Below are positions 9,201 through 18,352 of a DNA stretch of 64,000 bases, in pieces. Positions within the stretch are counted from its first letter, which is position 1, and each line of letters starts with the position of its first letter. A program made the position numbers and the translations under genes. Below the pieces are notes generated by a model, which saw nothing but the letters and a program-made list of their open reading frames with translations, was not told where the DNA came from and ran no database searches. The stretch is from Myxococcus qinghaiensis. Its GTDB lineage: Bacteria > Myxococcota > Myxococcia > Myxococcales > Myxococcaceae. The DNA is taken from positions 62,001 through 126,000 of the forward strand of contig NZ_JAKCFA010000011.1 of NCBI RefSeq assembly GCF_024198215.1, given 5' to 3'.

Positions 9201-11777
9201 GTCCGCTTCCACAAGCCCGTGCGACTGGAAGAAGGCGAGCCGCGCACGGTGCAGGTCCTCGTCACGCCGGATGAAGGCGAAGGCTCGCGCATGGGCTCCT
9301 TCGAGGTGCACAGCCTGGCCGACGGGGCTTTCACGCTCCACGCCTCGGGTCGGCTGTCCTCGGTGGAGATGCCTTCGGCCACGGTGCATCAGGACCTCAC
9401 GGGGCTTTCGCGACGCTGCGCGGAGGAGGTCTCCGTCGCGGACTTCTACCGGCGCATCGGTGAGCACGGCATCGACTACGGCCCCCTGTGCCGAGCCGTC
9501 ACACGCTTCGGCCGTGGAGGGCAGGAAGCCTTCGGTCAGCTCACGCTCCCGGACGCGCTCGAAGCCGAGGCGCGCGAGCACGTGTTGCACCCCGTGCTCC
9601 TCGACGCCTGCTTCCAGGTCCTCGGCGCCGTCTTCCCGGAAGGACCTCCGGGAAGCATCTACCTGCCCGTGGGCATCGGGCGGCTGCGCGTCCACGACAA
9701 GCTGGGCAGCGAGGTCTTCGTCCACGCGCGACTCGACGGTGGGCCGGAGCTGGGTCAGCGCGTGCACACCGCGCACTTCACGCTACTGGCTCCGGACGGA
9801 CGCGTGCTCGCGGAGTTGGAGCGGCTGGAGTTCCAGCAGGCGCCACGAGAGGCCCTGCTCGGGAACTCGAATCGGGTGCCGCGCGGCTGGTTGTACGAGG
9901 TGGCCTGGCGTCCCCAGCCGCTGCCGCCCGCGACGAGCACACCGTCACGAGAGCGATGGCTCATCGTTGGAGACACAGGTGGGCAAGCCACGGAGGTCGC
10001 TCGCAGGCTGCGAGCCTCTGGGACGGACTGCCTCGTGGCGCTGCCAGGAGAAGCGACAGGCGCCGAGGACAGCGGCACGCGACGAGTGGACCTGCTGCTC
10101 CCGTCGAACGCGCGACGCCTGCTCACGGAGGCAGGTCCCTTCACGGGAGTGCTCCACCTCGCGGCCCTGGATATCGGCCCGGCGCGGGACGGAGAGCCGG
10201 ACACGCTCGCCCGTGACGCGCGAAGCCTCCTGGGAAGCACGCTGCACCTCGTGCGAGCCGCCGCGGAGACGGGCACCAGTCCTCGGCTGGTGCTCGTCAC
10301 GAGGGGCGCTCATGCGACGCAGGGGAGCCCTGTTCCCGCTCCCGTGCAGGCCTGCCTGTCGGGGCTGGGCAAGGCCATCGCACAGGAGCATCCGGAGCTG
10401 CGGTGCCTGCGCGTGGACCTGGACCCGACAGGAGGAGCGGACGGGTTGGAGGCACTCGTCGCGGAGCTCCAGCAGCGCACGCCCGAGGACGAGGTCTGCC
10501 TCCGTGGCGGACAGCGCCTCGTCGCGCGTCTCGCGAGGAGCGCTGAAGCGGCGGAGGACGCCACGAGTCTGAAGCTGCGCGGTGACTCGACATACCTCAT
10601 CACGGGAGGATTCGGTGGCCTGGGACTGAAGCTCGCGCGCCGCATGGTGGAGCGGGGTGCGAGGACGCTGGTGTTGCTCGGACGACGGACTCCGTCGGTT
10701 GAAGCGAGGGACAGCCTGCGCGAGCTCGAAGCACGGGGCGCGCGCATCGTCACCCTCCAGTGCGACATCTCAGAGGAGGCCCAGGTCACCGAGCTGCTCA
10801 CGCGCCTCGCGAACACCCTGCCCCCCTTGCGCGGCATCGTCCACGCGGCGGCGGTCCTCGACGACGGCATGTTGCTGCAACAGGACCTGGAGCGCTTCGA
10901 GCGGGTGCTGGGCCCCAAGGCGTTCGGCGCGTGGCATCTCCACCGTCACACGCTCGGACAGCCGCTGGAATTCTTCGTCCTCTTCTCCTCCGTCGCCTCG
11001 CTGCTGGGACAGTCGGGACAGGCCAGCTACGTGGCCGCCAACGCCTTCCTGGACGCGCTGGCGCATCACCGTCACGCGAAGGGCCTGCCGGCGCTCTCCA
11101 TCAACTGGGGACCCTGGTCCGAAGTGGGCGTGGCGGCGACGGAGCGGGTGATGGAGCGGGTGCGCCGCATGGGTGTCACGCCCATCAGCCCCGAGCAGGG
11201 ACTCTCAGCCTTCGAGCAGCTGCTCGGCCAGCGTCGGCCCCAGGTCGGAGTCGTGGCCATCGGGTGGCAGTCGATGGGACGGCTCGCGGCGGCGCCCTTC
11301 TTCTCGGAGCTCGTGGGAACGGCACCGGCGGGAGGCGTGACGGGAGCGGACTTCCTGCGTCGCCTGGAGAGCGCGCCGCCTGGAGACAAACCTCGACTCT
11401 TGCGAGAGCACATCGCCTCGGTGGCGACACGGGTGCTCGGGCTGGATGCGAGCCGACCGCTGGACCCGGAGCAAGGCCTCTTCGAGGCCGGCATGGACTC
11501 ACTGATGGCGACGGAGTTGCGCAACGCGCTCCAGCGGACCCTGGGCCGCTCGCTGCCGGTGAGCCTCATCTTCGACCACCCGAGCGTCCAGGCCCTGGCG
11601 AATCACCTCGCGCGCGAGCTGCTGCCCGCGCCCGAGTCTCAGGAGGTGTCCGCGGCCCCGCGTGACGCCGAGCTCGAATCATTCTTGATGGAGGTCAATC
11701 AGATGTCCGAAGCCGACGTGACCGCGGCGCTCGCCGCCGGGCGCTCCAACGAAGCAGGACCCCGAGGTGACCTGTGA
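6204..11777 (+). CDS. Type I polyketide synthase, one module KS-AT-DH-KR-ACP
   Basis: This 1857-residue protein starts with a short helical docking segment (about residues 8-35). The KS active Cys is at 6831, within ATACSST, so the usual Asp before Thr is Ala. HGTGT and NIGHLEA are intact. The AT has GHSVGE (Ser at 8199) and HAFHS (His at 8499), the malonyl-CoA signature. The DH His is at 9096, in HRVYDSVIVP, where Asp replaces the family Gly; the partner Asp is at 9603. The KR keeps Ser, Tyr (11028) and Asn, and has LDD, a B-type marker. The ACP Ser is at 11499 in GMDSLM. There is no methyltransferase or enoylreductase. The module should add an unbranched C2 unit and leave a trans double bond. 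Its stop overlaps the next start by four bases. Confidence 0.96.
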   Translation: MTVSSPPRDVPTPLQQAAIALKEMRSRLDALQAVQEEPIAIVGMSCRYPGGANDPASYWRLLHEGQCATRKVPLERWDADALYDPDPDRFWKMYTRYGCFVDQRIDLFDAPFFNMSPREAAMLDPQQRLLLETSWEALENAGIAPDKLGGSSTGVYVGVITGDYGRVPFQRIDPPDLPYMGTGNDMSFAAGRLSYVLGLQGPSMVIATACSSTLATTHLACQALRARECDLALSGGVSLMVFPDTSIVLSKMRATAPDGRSKTFDASADGFGRGEGCGMLVLKRLSDAVRAGDPVLALVRGSAVNHDGQSGGITVPSGPAQEKLLRKALASGRLSPRDVDYLEAHGTGTPLGDPIEVRAIDAVFGPERAPDAPLLIGSVKTNIGHLEAAAGVAGIMKLVLSLQHEELPAHLHFRTPNPQVSWDAARLKVTTERTPWKRGVRPRIAGVSSFGLSGVNAHVLIEEAPLAAAQPPAPPVPRPGPELLALSARSEEALQELTRRYVAWRAGPGKDVPLAELCFSAATGRASLPHRLTVSASSAEQLDQRLQAFVAGQRPTGVCSGLVPTGRKPRVAFLFTGQGSQYAGMARELYAHEPRFREVMDRCDELLRSHLGVSLLSVLYPSAGEPGDSPLHDTAYTQPALVALEVALAEQWKHWGVEPSVVMGHSVGEISAAHVAGVLSLEDALLLAATRGRLMQELPRVGGMLAVRAPEERVAAIIATCPRELSIAAVNGPSEVVIAGRSERLRIVGEVLQREGVEVKPLNVSHAFHSPLMEPMLDAFERMVGKLRLRPPELPFISNLTGALVRDEPTTPAYWRRHVREPVRFATGLRALHAKGAEVLLELGPTPVLLGMGRACLSDERLVWLPSLRNGHSDLEQMRASLAELWVRGASSGLTGLASQGRRSRVPLPNQPFQRKRHWMKLKSARSEEEQARHPLLGRRLSSAARVIQFEGELSTEAPAFLADHRVYDSVIVPGATYLEMGVAAGREVFGQGALSLEEVRFHKPVRLEEGEPRTVQVLVTPDEGEGSRMGSFEVHSLADGAFTLHASGRLSSVEMPSATVHQDLTGLSRRCAEEVSVADFYRRIGEHGIDYGPLCRAVTRFGRGGQEAFGQLTLPDALEAEAREHVLHPVLLDACFQVLGAVFPEGPPGSIYLPVGIGRLRVHDKLGSEVFVHARLDGGPELGQRVHTAHFTLLAPDGRVLAELERLEFQQAPREALLGNSNRVPRGWLYEVAWRPQPLPPATSTPSRERWLIVGDTGGQATEVARRLRASGTDCLVALPGEATGAEDSGTRRVDLLLPSNARRLLTEAGPFTGVLHLAALDIGPARDGEPDTLARDARSLLGSTLHLVRAAAETGTSPRLVLVTRGAHATQGSPVPAPVQACLSGLGKAIAQEHPELRCLRVDLDPTGGADGLEALVAELQQRTPEDEVCLRGGQRLVARLARSAEAAEDATSLKLRGDSTYLITGGFGGLGLKLARRMVERGARTLVLLGRRTPSVEARDSLRELEARGARIVTLQCDISEEAQVTELLTRLANTLPPLRGIVHAAAVLDDGMLLQQDLERFERVLGPKAFGAWHLHRHTLGQPLEFFVLFSSVASLLGQSGQASYVAANAFLDALAHHRHAKGLPALSINWGPWSEVGVAATERVMERVRRMGVTPISPEQGLSAFEQLLGQRRPQVGVVAIGWQSMGRLAAAPFFSELVGTAPAGGVTGADFLRRLESAPPGDKPRLLREHIASVATRVLGLDASRPLDPEQGLFEAGMDSLMATELRNALQRTLGRSLPVSLIFDHPSVQALANHLARELLPAPESQEVSAAPRDAELESFLMEVNQMSEADVTAALAAGRSNEAGPRGDL

Positions 11778-14700
11778 ACGCGCGTGAGCTGTCCCAGATG
11801 AGCGCGACGCAGCTGGCGTACGCCGCCAAGCAGCTTCGCAACAAGATGGGGCTCGTTCCGGCGGAGCCCATCGCCCTCGTCGGCATGGGCTGCAGGTTCC
11901 CGGGCAATGTGGACAGCCCGGAGTCGTACTGGGAGCTGCTCTCGGAGGGACGCGACGCCGTCACCGAGGTGCCCTCGGACCGCTGGAGCCTGGACGCGCT
12001 GTACTCGCCCGTGCCCGGCACGCCGGGGAAGATGTACACGCGGCACGGCGCCTTCGTGAACCAGGTGGACCGGTTCGACCCGCTGTTCTTCGGCATCTCC
12101 CCGCGCGAGGCGGTGCTGATGGACCCGCAGCAGCGCCTGCTCCTGGAGACGAGCTGGGAGGCGCTCGAACACGCGGGGCTCGCGCCGTCGCGACTGCGCG
12201 GCACGGCCACGGGCGTGTTCGTGGGCATCATGCACCGCGACTACGCGTACCTGGTGCATGCCTCCGGGGAGATTGACTCGCACACGGGCTCGGGCACGGG
12301 CTTGAGCGTGGCGGCGGGGCGCATCGCCCACCTGCTCGCGCTGGAGGGTCCCACGCTCGTGGTGGACACGGCGTGCTCGTCGTCGCTGGTGGCCTTGCAC
12401 CTGGCGTGTCAGAGCCTGCGCAACGGAGAGACGGACGTGGCGCTGGCCGCGGGCGTCAACCTGATGCTCTCGCCGATGAGCACCATCGTCGAGTGCCAGA
12501 TGCGGATGCTCTCCGCCGAGGGACACTGCAAGACCTTCGACGCCCGGGCGGACGGCTTCGTCCGAGGCGAGGGCTGCGGCGTCGTGGTGCTCAAGCGACT
12601 GTCGGACGCGCTCGCGGACGGTGACGAAGTCATCGCGGTGCTCCGAGGCTCCGCCGTCAACCACGACGGCCACAGCAGCGGCCTGCTGGTGCCCAACGGC
12701 AGCGCGCAGGAGCGAGTCATCCGCGCCGCGCTCCGCAACGGTGGCGTGGAGCCCTCGCAGATTGACTTCGTGGAGGCGCACGGCACGGGAACGGCGCTGG
12801 GAGACCCCATCGAGGTCGAGGCCCTGGGTCGCGTCTTCCAGGACGAGCGTCACCGCGAGGAGCCGCTCCTCATCGGTTCGGTGAAGACGAACATCGGCCA
12901 CACTGAAATCGCGGCGGGCATGGCGGGGCTGATGAAAGCCGCGCTGAGCCTCCAGCACCGACAGATTCCGAAGAACCTCCACTTCCAGACGCCGAACCCG
13001 GAGATTCGCTGGAACGAGCTGCCTGTGTCGGTCGTCACGGAGCGGCGGAGCTTTCCCGGCGGCCCCCGCAACTTCGTGGGCGTGAGCTCCTTCGGCTACA
13101 GCGGGACGAACGCGCACGTGGTGCTGGAGGCGGCACCCATCATTGAAAAGCGCGCCACGGCTTCCGAGCCAGGAAGGGAACACGTCCTGGTCCTCTCCGC
13201 CAAGACGGCCTCGGCGCTGTCGACGCTGGCGGAGAGCTACACGAGCCACCTGTCGCGGGACATCGGACAGGACGTCACCGACGTGTGCCACAGCGCCACC
13301 ACCAGCCGGTCGACGATGCCCTACCGGCTCGCGGCGATCGCCAACTCGAGTGACGAGCTGCGTGCGCGGCTCCAGGCCTTCACGAGCGGCAATCCCATCG
13401 AGGGGCTCATCGTCTCCGAGGAGGCCGCGTCGCGCGCCGCGCAGGTGGCTTTCCTCTTCAGCGGGCAAGGCTCGCAGCACCTGGGCATGGGCAGCGAGCT
13501 GTACAAGCGCGAGCCCGTGTTCCGCGAGGCGATGGACCGCTGCGCGAGCATCCTGACGCCGCACCTGCCCCGCCCGCTGCTGGAGGTGCTGTTCGCCAGC
13601 GAGGGCAGCGGCTCACCGTTGGAGCAGGCGGTGTACACCCAGCCCGCCATGGTGGCGCTGGAGGTGTCTCTGGCGGTGCTGTGGAAGTCCTGGGGAGTGG
13701 AGCCCTCCGTGGTGGTGGGGCACAGCCTGGGGCAGTACGCGGCGGCATGCGTGGCGGGCATCTTCAGTCTCGAAGACATGCTGCCGCTGGTCGCCCTGCG
13801 CGGACGGCTGATGCATGAGCTGCCGCCCGGTGGGGAGATGGCCTCGTTCCTCGCGCCCCACGCGCGGGTGGCGGAGGCCATCGAGCCCTATCGCGACCGG
13901 CTGTCCATCGCGGCCATCAACGGCCCCACGAGCACGGTCATCTCCGGCGCGAGCGAGGCCGTCCAGGCGGTGATGGCGGCCCTGACGTCGGAGGGCATCC
14001 AGGCGCGCAAGCTCAACGTCTCGCACGCCTTCCATTCGCCGCTGATGCATCCAATGGTCGACCGCTTCCGGGAGCACCTCTCCCGGGTCCGGTTCAACAC
14101 GCCGAGGCTGCGCATCGTCTCCGACATGACGGGGCAGCTCGTGGAAGGCGAGCTGTCGGAGCCGGGCTTCTGGTGCCGGCACCTGCTTCAGCCCGTCAAC
14201 TTCGCGCGGGCCATGGAGTCCCTCCACGCGCTGGGCGTGCGCAACTTCGTGGAGGTAGGTCCCGCGAGCGTGCTGCTGGGCCTCGCGCAGCGGTGCACCC
14301 CGGAGGACGGCGAGTCGCGCGAGTGGTTGCCTTCGCTGCACGCGGGCATGGGGAACCGTCGGCGGATGCTGGAGAGCCTGGCCACGCTCCACACGCGCGG
14401 CGTCACGGTCGACTGGTCCCAGGTGCATGGGAAGACATCGCGAGGACGGGTGCGTCTGCCCACCACGCCCTTCGAGCGTGAGCGCTACTGGGTGGAGACC
14501 GGCCCGGAGACCTCGGGAGCGCAGCCCCTGCCCTCACAGGCGGGAGTGCTGCATCCGCTGCTCGGCCGACGTGTCGAGCTGGCGGGTTCCACCGAGGTGC
14601 GCTTCGAGGGAGCAGTTGGAGCCAGGGAGCCGTTCTTCCTCGACCACCATCGCGCAGCGGGCATCGCGCTGTTGCCGGCGGCGGCCCACGTCGAGCTGGC

Positions 14701-17700
14701 CCTGGCCGCGGGTCGCTTCGCCGGCGTGCCGGGTGAGAAGTCGCTGGAGCTGCTCCAGCTCACCTTCGAGCGCCCCGTCGCCCTTCCGGAGAAAGGGGCA
14801 GTCGTCCTCCAGTCCACGCTGGTGAAGGAGGACGGAGCGACGCAGTCCCTCAAGGTGTTCCAGCGTCGGGAGCAGGACCAGGTCATCACCTGGGAGCAGG
14901 TGGCCACGGGCCGACTCGGCGTCGCTTCACCGTCGAAGGCCGAAGGCGAGTCGCTGGCATCCCTGCGGGCACGGATGACGGAGGCCATCGCGCCGGCGGA
15001 CTACTACGCGCACCTGGCCACGGGTGGCTTGGTGTACGGGTCCATGTTCCAGGCGCTCCAGGCCATGTACGGCCAGGAGGGCGAGGCGCTCGTGCGCATC
15101 GTCCTGCCCGAGGGCCTGGAGCTGAAGCCCTACACCGTGCACCCGGTGATGCTGGATGCCTGCTTCCAGGCGTTGGGCGTGACGTTCCCCAAGCGCAAGG
15201 ACACGCCCTATCTGCCCGCGGGCATCGAAGGGCTCCGACTCCACGCCCCCATGGAGCGTGAGGTCTGGGCAAGCCTCCAGCGTCGGCAGGAAGGCCTGGA
15301 GGCGATTGCGTCTCTCCGGGTGTTCAGCACCGACGGGCGGCTGCTCGCGGAGGCGGAGCGACTGCGCTTCCGTCAGGTCCGACTGGAGGCGTTGCTCGGG
15401 CAGGGAGACAAGCTGCTCGAGGAGTGGCTCTACGCACTCGAATGGCACCCCGCGCTTCCGCAGGGACGCCGTGTGTCCCCTACCTGGATGCCCACACCGG
15501 ACTCGCTGCGCGACGCGGTCCTCCCCCAGTTGGAGGCGCTGTCGGGCCGGGAGGACCTCGCGGCCTACGGCGTCTTCCTCCAGGAGCTGGAGTCGCTGTG
15601 CGTGCCCTACGTGCTCCAGGCAATGGAGCGCCTCGGTTGTGACCTCACGCCCGGCACCCGCTTCAAGGCGGACGAGCGCGCCGTGCAGCTCGGGGTCGTC
15701 CCGCTTCATCAACGACTGTGGCGACGACTGCTGGAGATGCTCACCGAGGAGGGCCTGCTGCGCGCCACGGGAGAGACGCTGGAGGTCGTCACCCGTCCGG
15801 AGTCCGTGGACGTCGCGGAGCGCATGGCGTCGCTCGCGGAGCGCTATCCAGCGCATCGCTCGGAACAGGCGTTGGTGCAGCGCTGCGGCGAGGGGCTCGC
15901 GGAGGCCTTGCGCGGCCGCTGCGACCCGCTGGAGCTGCTGTTCCCCAAGGGCGACATGGAGGTCGCGGCCAGTCTGTACCGTGACTCGCCCGGTCCTCGG
16001 GAGCTGAACGCACAGGCGAAGACAGCGCTGGCACAGGCCGTCTCGCGCCTGCCACCCGAGCGCACCGTGCGCGTGCTGGAGATTGGCGCAGGCACCGGCG
16101 GCACGACGGCGCTGCTGCTGCCCGAGCTGCCCGTGGAGCGCACCGAGTACGTCTTCACGGACATCTCACCGCTCTTCCTCCAGCGGGCCGCGCAGGAGTT
16201 CCGTGCGCATCCGTTCGTGACGTACCGGACGCTCGACATCGAGAAGGACCCGGCCGCGCAGGGCTTCGAGGCGGGCGGCTTTGACATCATCGTCGCGGCC
16301 AACGTCCTGCATGCCACGGAGAGCCTGAGGGCGACGCTGAGGAACGCGAAGCGACTGCTGGCGCCGTCGGGGATGTTGCTCGTCGTCGAGGCCACCTCCA
16401 AGCGGCGCTGGGTCGACCTCACGTTCGGCCTGACGTCGGGCTGGTGGCGCTACACGGACACGGACTTGCGCCCCACGCATCCGCTGATTTCCAGCGCGGG
16501 GTGGAAGACGTTGTTCGCCCAGGAAGGCTTCGCCACCAGCGCGGCGCTGGCGAAGGCGGAGCACGAGGCCAGCCTCCAGGCAGCGGTCCTCCTCGCGCGA
16601 CTGCCGGGTGAGGACGTGCGTGCGAGCAATCGTCAGTGGCTCATCGTCGCGGACTCGCGAGGCACGGGATACAAGCTGGCCGAGCGCCTGGAGGCCCGAG
16701 GCGAGCTGTGCTCGGTGGTCACCGGCGCGGGTGCCACCGTCGCGGACTTCACCCAGTTGTTGAACGCGCTCGCGACCTCGCGGGCCCCCACACACGTCGT
16801 CCACCTCACGAGCCTCGACTCCTCGGGCCCGGACGACCTGGCGCAGCTCGACCTGGAGGCTGCGTACCAGAATGGCTGCGGCAGCGCGCTCGACCTGCTC
16901 CAGGCGCTGCTGGCGACGAGGCTGTCCCCGGCGCTGAGCTTCGTCACCCGGGGCGCGCTCGACGTGCTGGGGGATGGAGCTCCGGGTGTCGCGCAGTCGC
17001 CGCTGCACGGCCTCGGGCGAGGCATCGCGATGGAGTACCCCAAGTTGGGAGGAACGGTCATCGACCTGGACCCCCGGCGCGACGACCTGGAGGGACTGGT
17101 GACGGAGCTGCTCTCGGAGCGCTCCGATGAACAGGTCGCCTTCCGGGACGGCATCCGACGCGTGCCTCGCGTCATGCGGCATTCGCGGATGGAGTCGGAA
17201 GTGCCCTTCCAGTGCCGGGAGGATGGGACGTACCTCATCACCGGCGGTCTGAATGGCCTGGGACTGCTCACGGCCCGGCTGCTCGTCGAGCGCGGGGCGC
17301 GCCACCTCCTGTTGATTGGACGCGGAGCCCCGACAGCGGCGGCCTCCGAGCAGCTTCAGGAGCTGGAGAGCGCGCACGTACGCGTCGTGGTGGCCCGCGC
17401 GGATGTGTCGCAGGAGGACGCGCTGTCCAGGGCCCTGGCCACGGGGCTGCAAGGCATGCCTCCGTTGCGAGGAGTCATCCACTCCGCGGGAGCGCTCGAC
17501 GACGGCATCCTGGAGCAGCAGACGCACGCGCGCTTCAAGAAGGTGTTCGCGGCGAAGGTGCTGGGCTCGTGGAATCTGCACCGGCTGACGCTGGGACAGC
17601 CGCTGGACTTCTTCGTCCTCTACTCGTCCATCGCTTCGCTGCTGGGCAACAGCGGTCAGGCGAACCACTCCGCGGCCAACACGTTCCAGGACGCGCTGGC

Positions 17701-18352
17701 CCACTACCGACGCGCCAAGGGCCTTCCCGCGCTGACCATCAACTGGGGGGCCTGGTCGGAAGTGGGCGCCGCGGCGAACGAGCGTGTCCAGGAGCGACTC
17801 GCGGACCGGTGGATGAATCCCATCCGTCCCGCCCAGGGGCTCGCCGTCCTGTCGTCGCTGCTCTCGGCCAGCGCCACGATTCAAGTGGCGGTCATGCCCA
17901 TCGCCAGAGGCGGCTTCGAGGTGAAGGGGGCAGTGCCGCTCCTGCTGTCAGCGCTCGTCGCACGGGAGGGCGGCGGCGGCGCGAAGGCCTCCGCCCGGGA
18001 CGATGCCCTGCTCCGCGAGCTGTCGGAGGTCTCCCCCGTGGAAGCCCGCCGACGGCTGGTGACCGACCTCCAGAAGCGTCTGGCCAAGGTGCTGCGCATC
18101 AAGAACCCATCACGACTGGCGCCGGAGCGGCCGCTCACCGAGCTGGGCCTCGATTCGCTGATGGCCATCGAGCTGAAGAACCACTTGATGAACGCGCTGG
18201 GCGTGGACCTGCCCCTCTCGAAATTCATCGGCGGCGCGAGCCTCCAGGAGCTGGCGGAGCTCACTCAGCAGCAGCTCACCGTCAATCAGCTCGCTGCGAC
18301 ACCGTCGCTGGCGCCGGAGTCCACGCCGGGAATGAGTGAGCTGACCCTGTGA
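11774..18352 (+). CDS. Type I polyketide synthase, one module KS-AT-DH-cMT-KR-ACP
   Basis: This 2192-residue protein starts at GTG within GTGA, overlapping the previous stop. The KS has DTACSSS (Cys at 12374), HGTGT and NIGHTE. The AT has GHSLGQ (Ser at 13724) and SHAFHS (His at 14024), so malonyl-CoA is the likely extender. The DH has HRAAGIALLP (His at 14648) and Asp at 15155. The C-methyltransferase region (about 15480-16560) has LEIGAGTGG near 16077 and GWW motifs very like those of the first PKS. The KR (about 17220-17780) has LDD, but its nucleotide loop reads GGLNGLG and its YxxxN Tyr is His (17666). The ACP Ser is at 18155 in GLDSLM. There is no thioesterase, so release depends on the next gene. 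The methyl branch is set by cMT rather than by methylmalonyl-CoA. Confidence 0.96.
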   Translation: MNARELSQMSATQLAYAAKQLRNKMGLVPAEPIALVGMGCRFPGNVDSPESYWELLSEGRDAVTEVPSDRWSLDALYSPVPGTPGKMYTRHGAFVNQVDRFDPLFFGISPREAVLMDPQQRLLLETSWEALEHAGLAPSRLRGTATGVFVGIMHRDYAYLVHASGEIDSHTGSGTGLSVAAGRIAHLLALEGPTLVVDTACSSSLVALHLACQSLRNGETDVALAAGVNLMLSPMSTIVECQMRMLSAEGHCKTFDARADGFVRGEGCGVVVLKRLSDALADGDEVIAVLRGSAVNHDGHSSGLLVPNGSAQERVIRAALRNGGVEPSQIDFVEAHGTGTALGDPIEVEALGRVFQDERHREEPLLIGSVKTNIGHTEIAAGMAGLMKAALSLQHRQIPKNLHFQTPNPEIRWNELPVSVVTERRSFPGGPRNFVGVSSFGYSGTNAHVVLEAAPIIEKRATASEPGREHVLVLSAKTASALSTLAESYTSHLSRDIGQDVTDVCHSATTSRSTMPYRLAAIANSSDELRARLQAFTSGNPIEGLIVSEEAASRAAQVAFLFSGQGSQHLGMGSELYKREPVFREAMDRCASILTPHLPRPLLEVLFASEGSGSPLEQAVYTQPAMVALEVSLAVLWKSWGVEPSVVVGHSLGQYAAACVAGIFSLEDMLPLVALRGRLMHELPPGGEMASFLAPHARVAEAIEPYRDRLSIAAINGPTSTVISGASEAVQAVMAALTSEGIQARKLNVSHAFHSPLMHPMVDRFREHLSRVRFNTPRLRIVSDMTGQLVEGELSEPGFWCRHLLQPVNFARAMESLHALGVRNFVEVGPASVLLGLAQRCTPEDGESREWLPSLHAGMGNRRRMLESLATLHTRGVTVDWSQVHGKTSRGRVRLPTTPFERERYWVETGPETSGAQPLPSQAGVLHPLLGRRVELAGSTEVRFEGAVGAREPFFLDHHRAAGIALLPAAAHVELALAAGRFAGVPGEKSLELLQLTFERPVALPEKGAVVLQSTLVKEDGATQSLKVFQRREQDQVITWEQVATGRLGVASPSKAEGESLASLRARMTEAIAPADYYAHLATGGLVYGSMFQALQAMYGQEGEALVRIVLPEGLELKPYTVHPVMLDACFQALGVTFPKRKDTPYLPAGIEGLRLHAPMEREVWASLQRRQEGLEAIASLRVFSTDGRLLAEAERLRFRQVRLEALLGQGDKLLEEWLYALEWHPALPQGRRVSPTWMPTPDSLRDAVLPQLEALSGREDLAAYGVFLQELESLCVPYVLQAMERLGCDLTPGTRFKADERAVQLGVVPLHQRLWRRLLEMLTEEGLLRATGETLEVVTRPESVDVAERMASLAERYPAHRSEQALVQRCGEGLAEALRGRCDPLELLFPKGDMEVAASLYRDSPGPRELNAQAKTALAQAVSRLPPERTVRVLEIGAGTGGTTALLLPELPVERTEYVFTDISPLFLQRAAQEFRAHPFVTYRTLDIEKDPAAQGFEAGGFDIIVAANVLHATESLRATLRNAKRLLAPSGMLLVVEATSKRRWVDLTFGLTSGWWRYTDTDLRPTHPLISSAGWKTLFAQEGFATSAALAKAEHEASLQAAVLLARLPGEDVRASNRQWLIVADSRGTGYKLAERLEARGELCSVVTGAGATVADFTQLLNALATSRAPTHVVHLTSLDSSGPDDLAQLDLEAAYQNGCGSALDLLQALLATRLSPALSFVTRGALDVLGDGAPGVAQSPLHGLGRGIAMEYPKLGGTVIDLDPRRDDLEGLVTELLSERSDEQVAFRDGIRRVPRVMRHSRMESEVPFQCREDGTYLITGGLNGLGLLTARLLVERGARHLLLIGRGAPTAAASEQLQELESAHVRVVVARADVSQEDALSRALATGLQGMPPLRGVIHSAGALDDGILEQQTHARFKKVFAAKVLGSWNLHRLTLGQPLDFFVLYSSIASLLGNSGQANHSAANTFQDALAHYRRAKGLPALTINWGAWSEVGAAANERVQERLADRWMNPIRPAQGLAVLSSLLSASATIQVAVMPIARGGFEVKGAVPLLLSALVAREGGGGAKASARDDALLRELSEVSPVEARRRLVTDLQKRLAKVLRIKNPSRLAPERPLTELGLDSLMAIELKNHLMNALGVDLPLSKFIGGASLQELAELTQQQLTVNQLAATPSLAPESTPGMSELTL

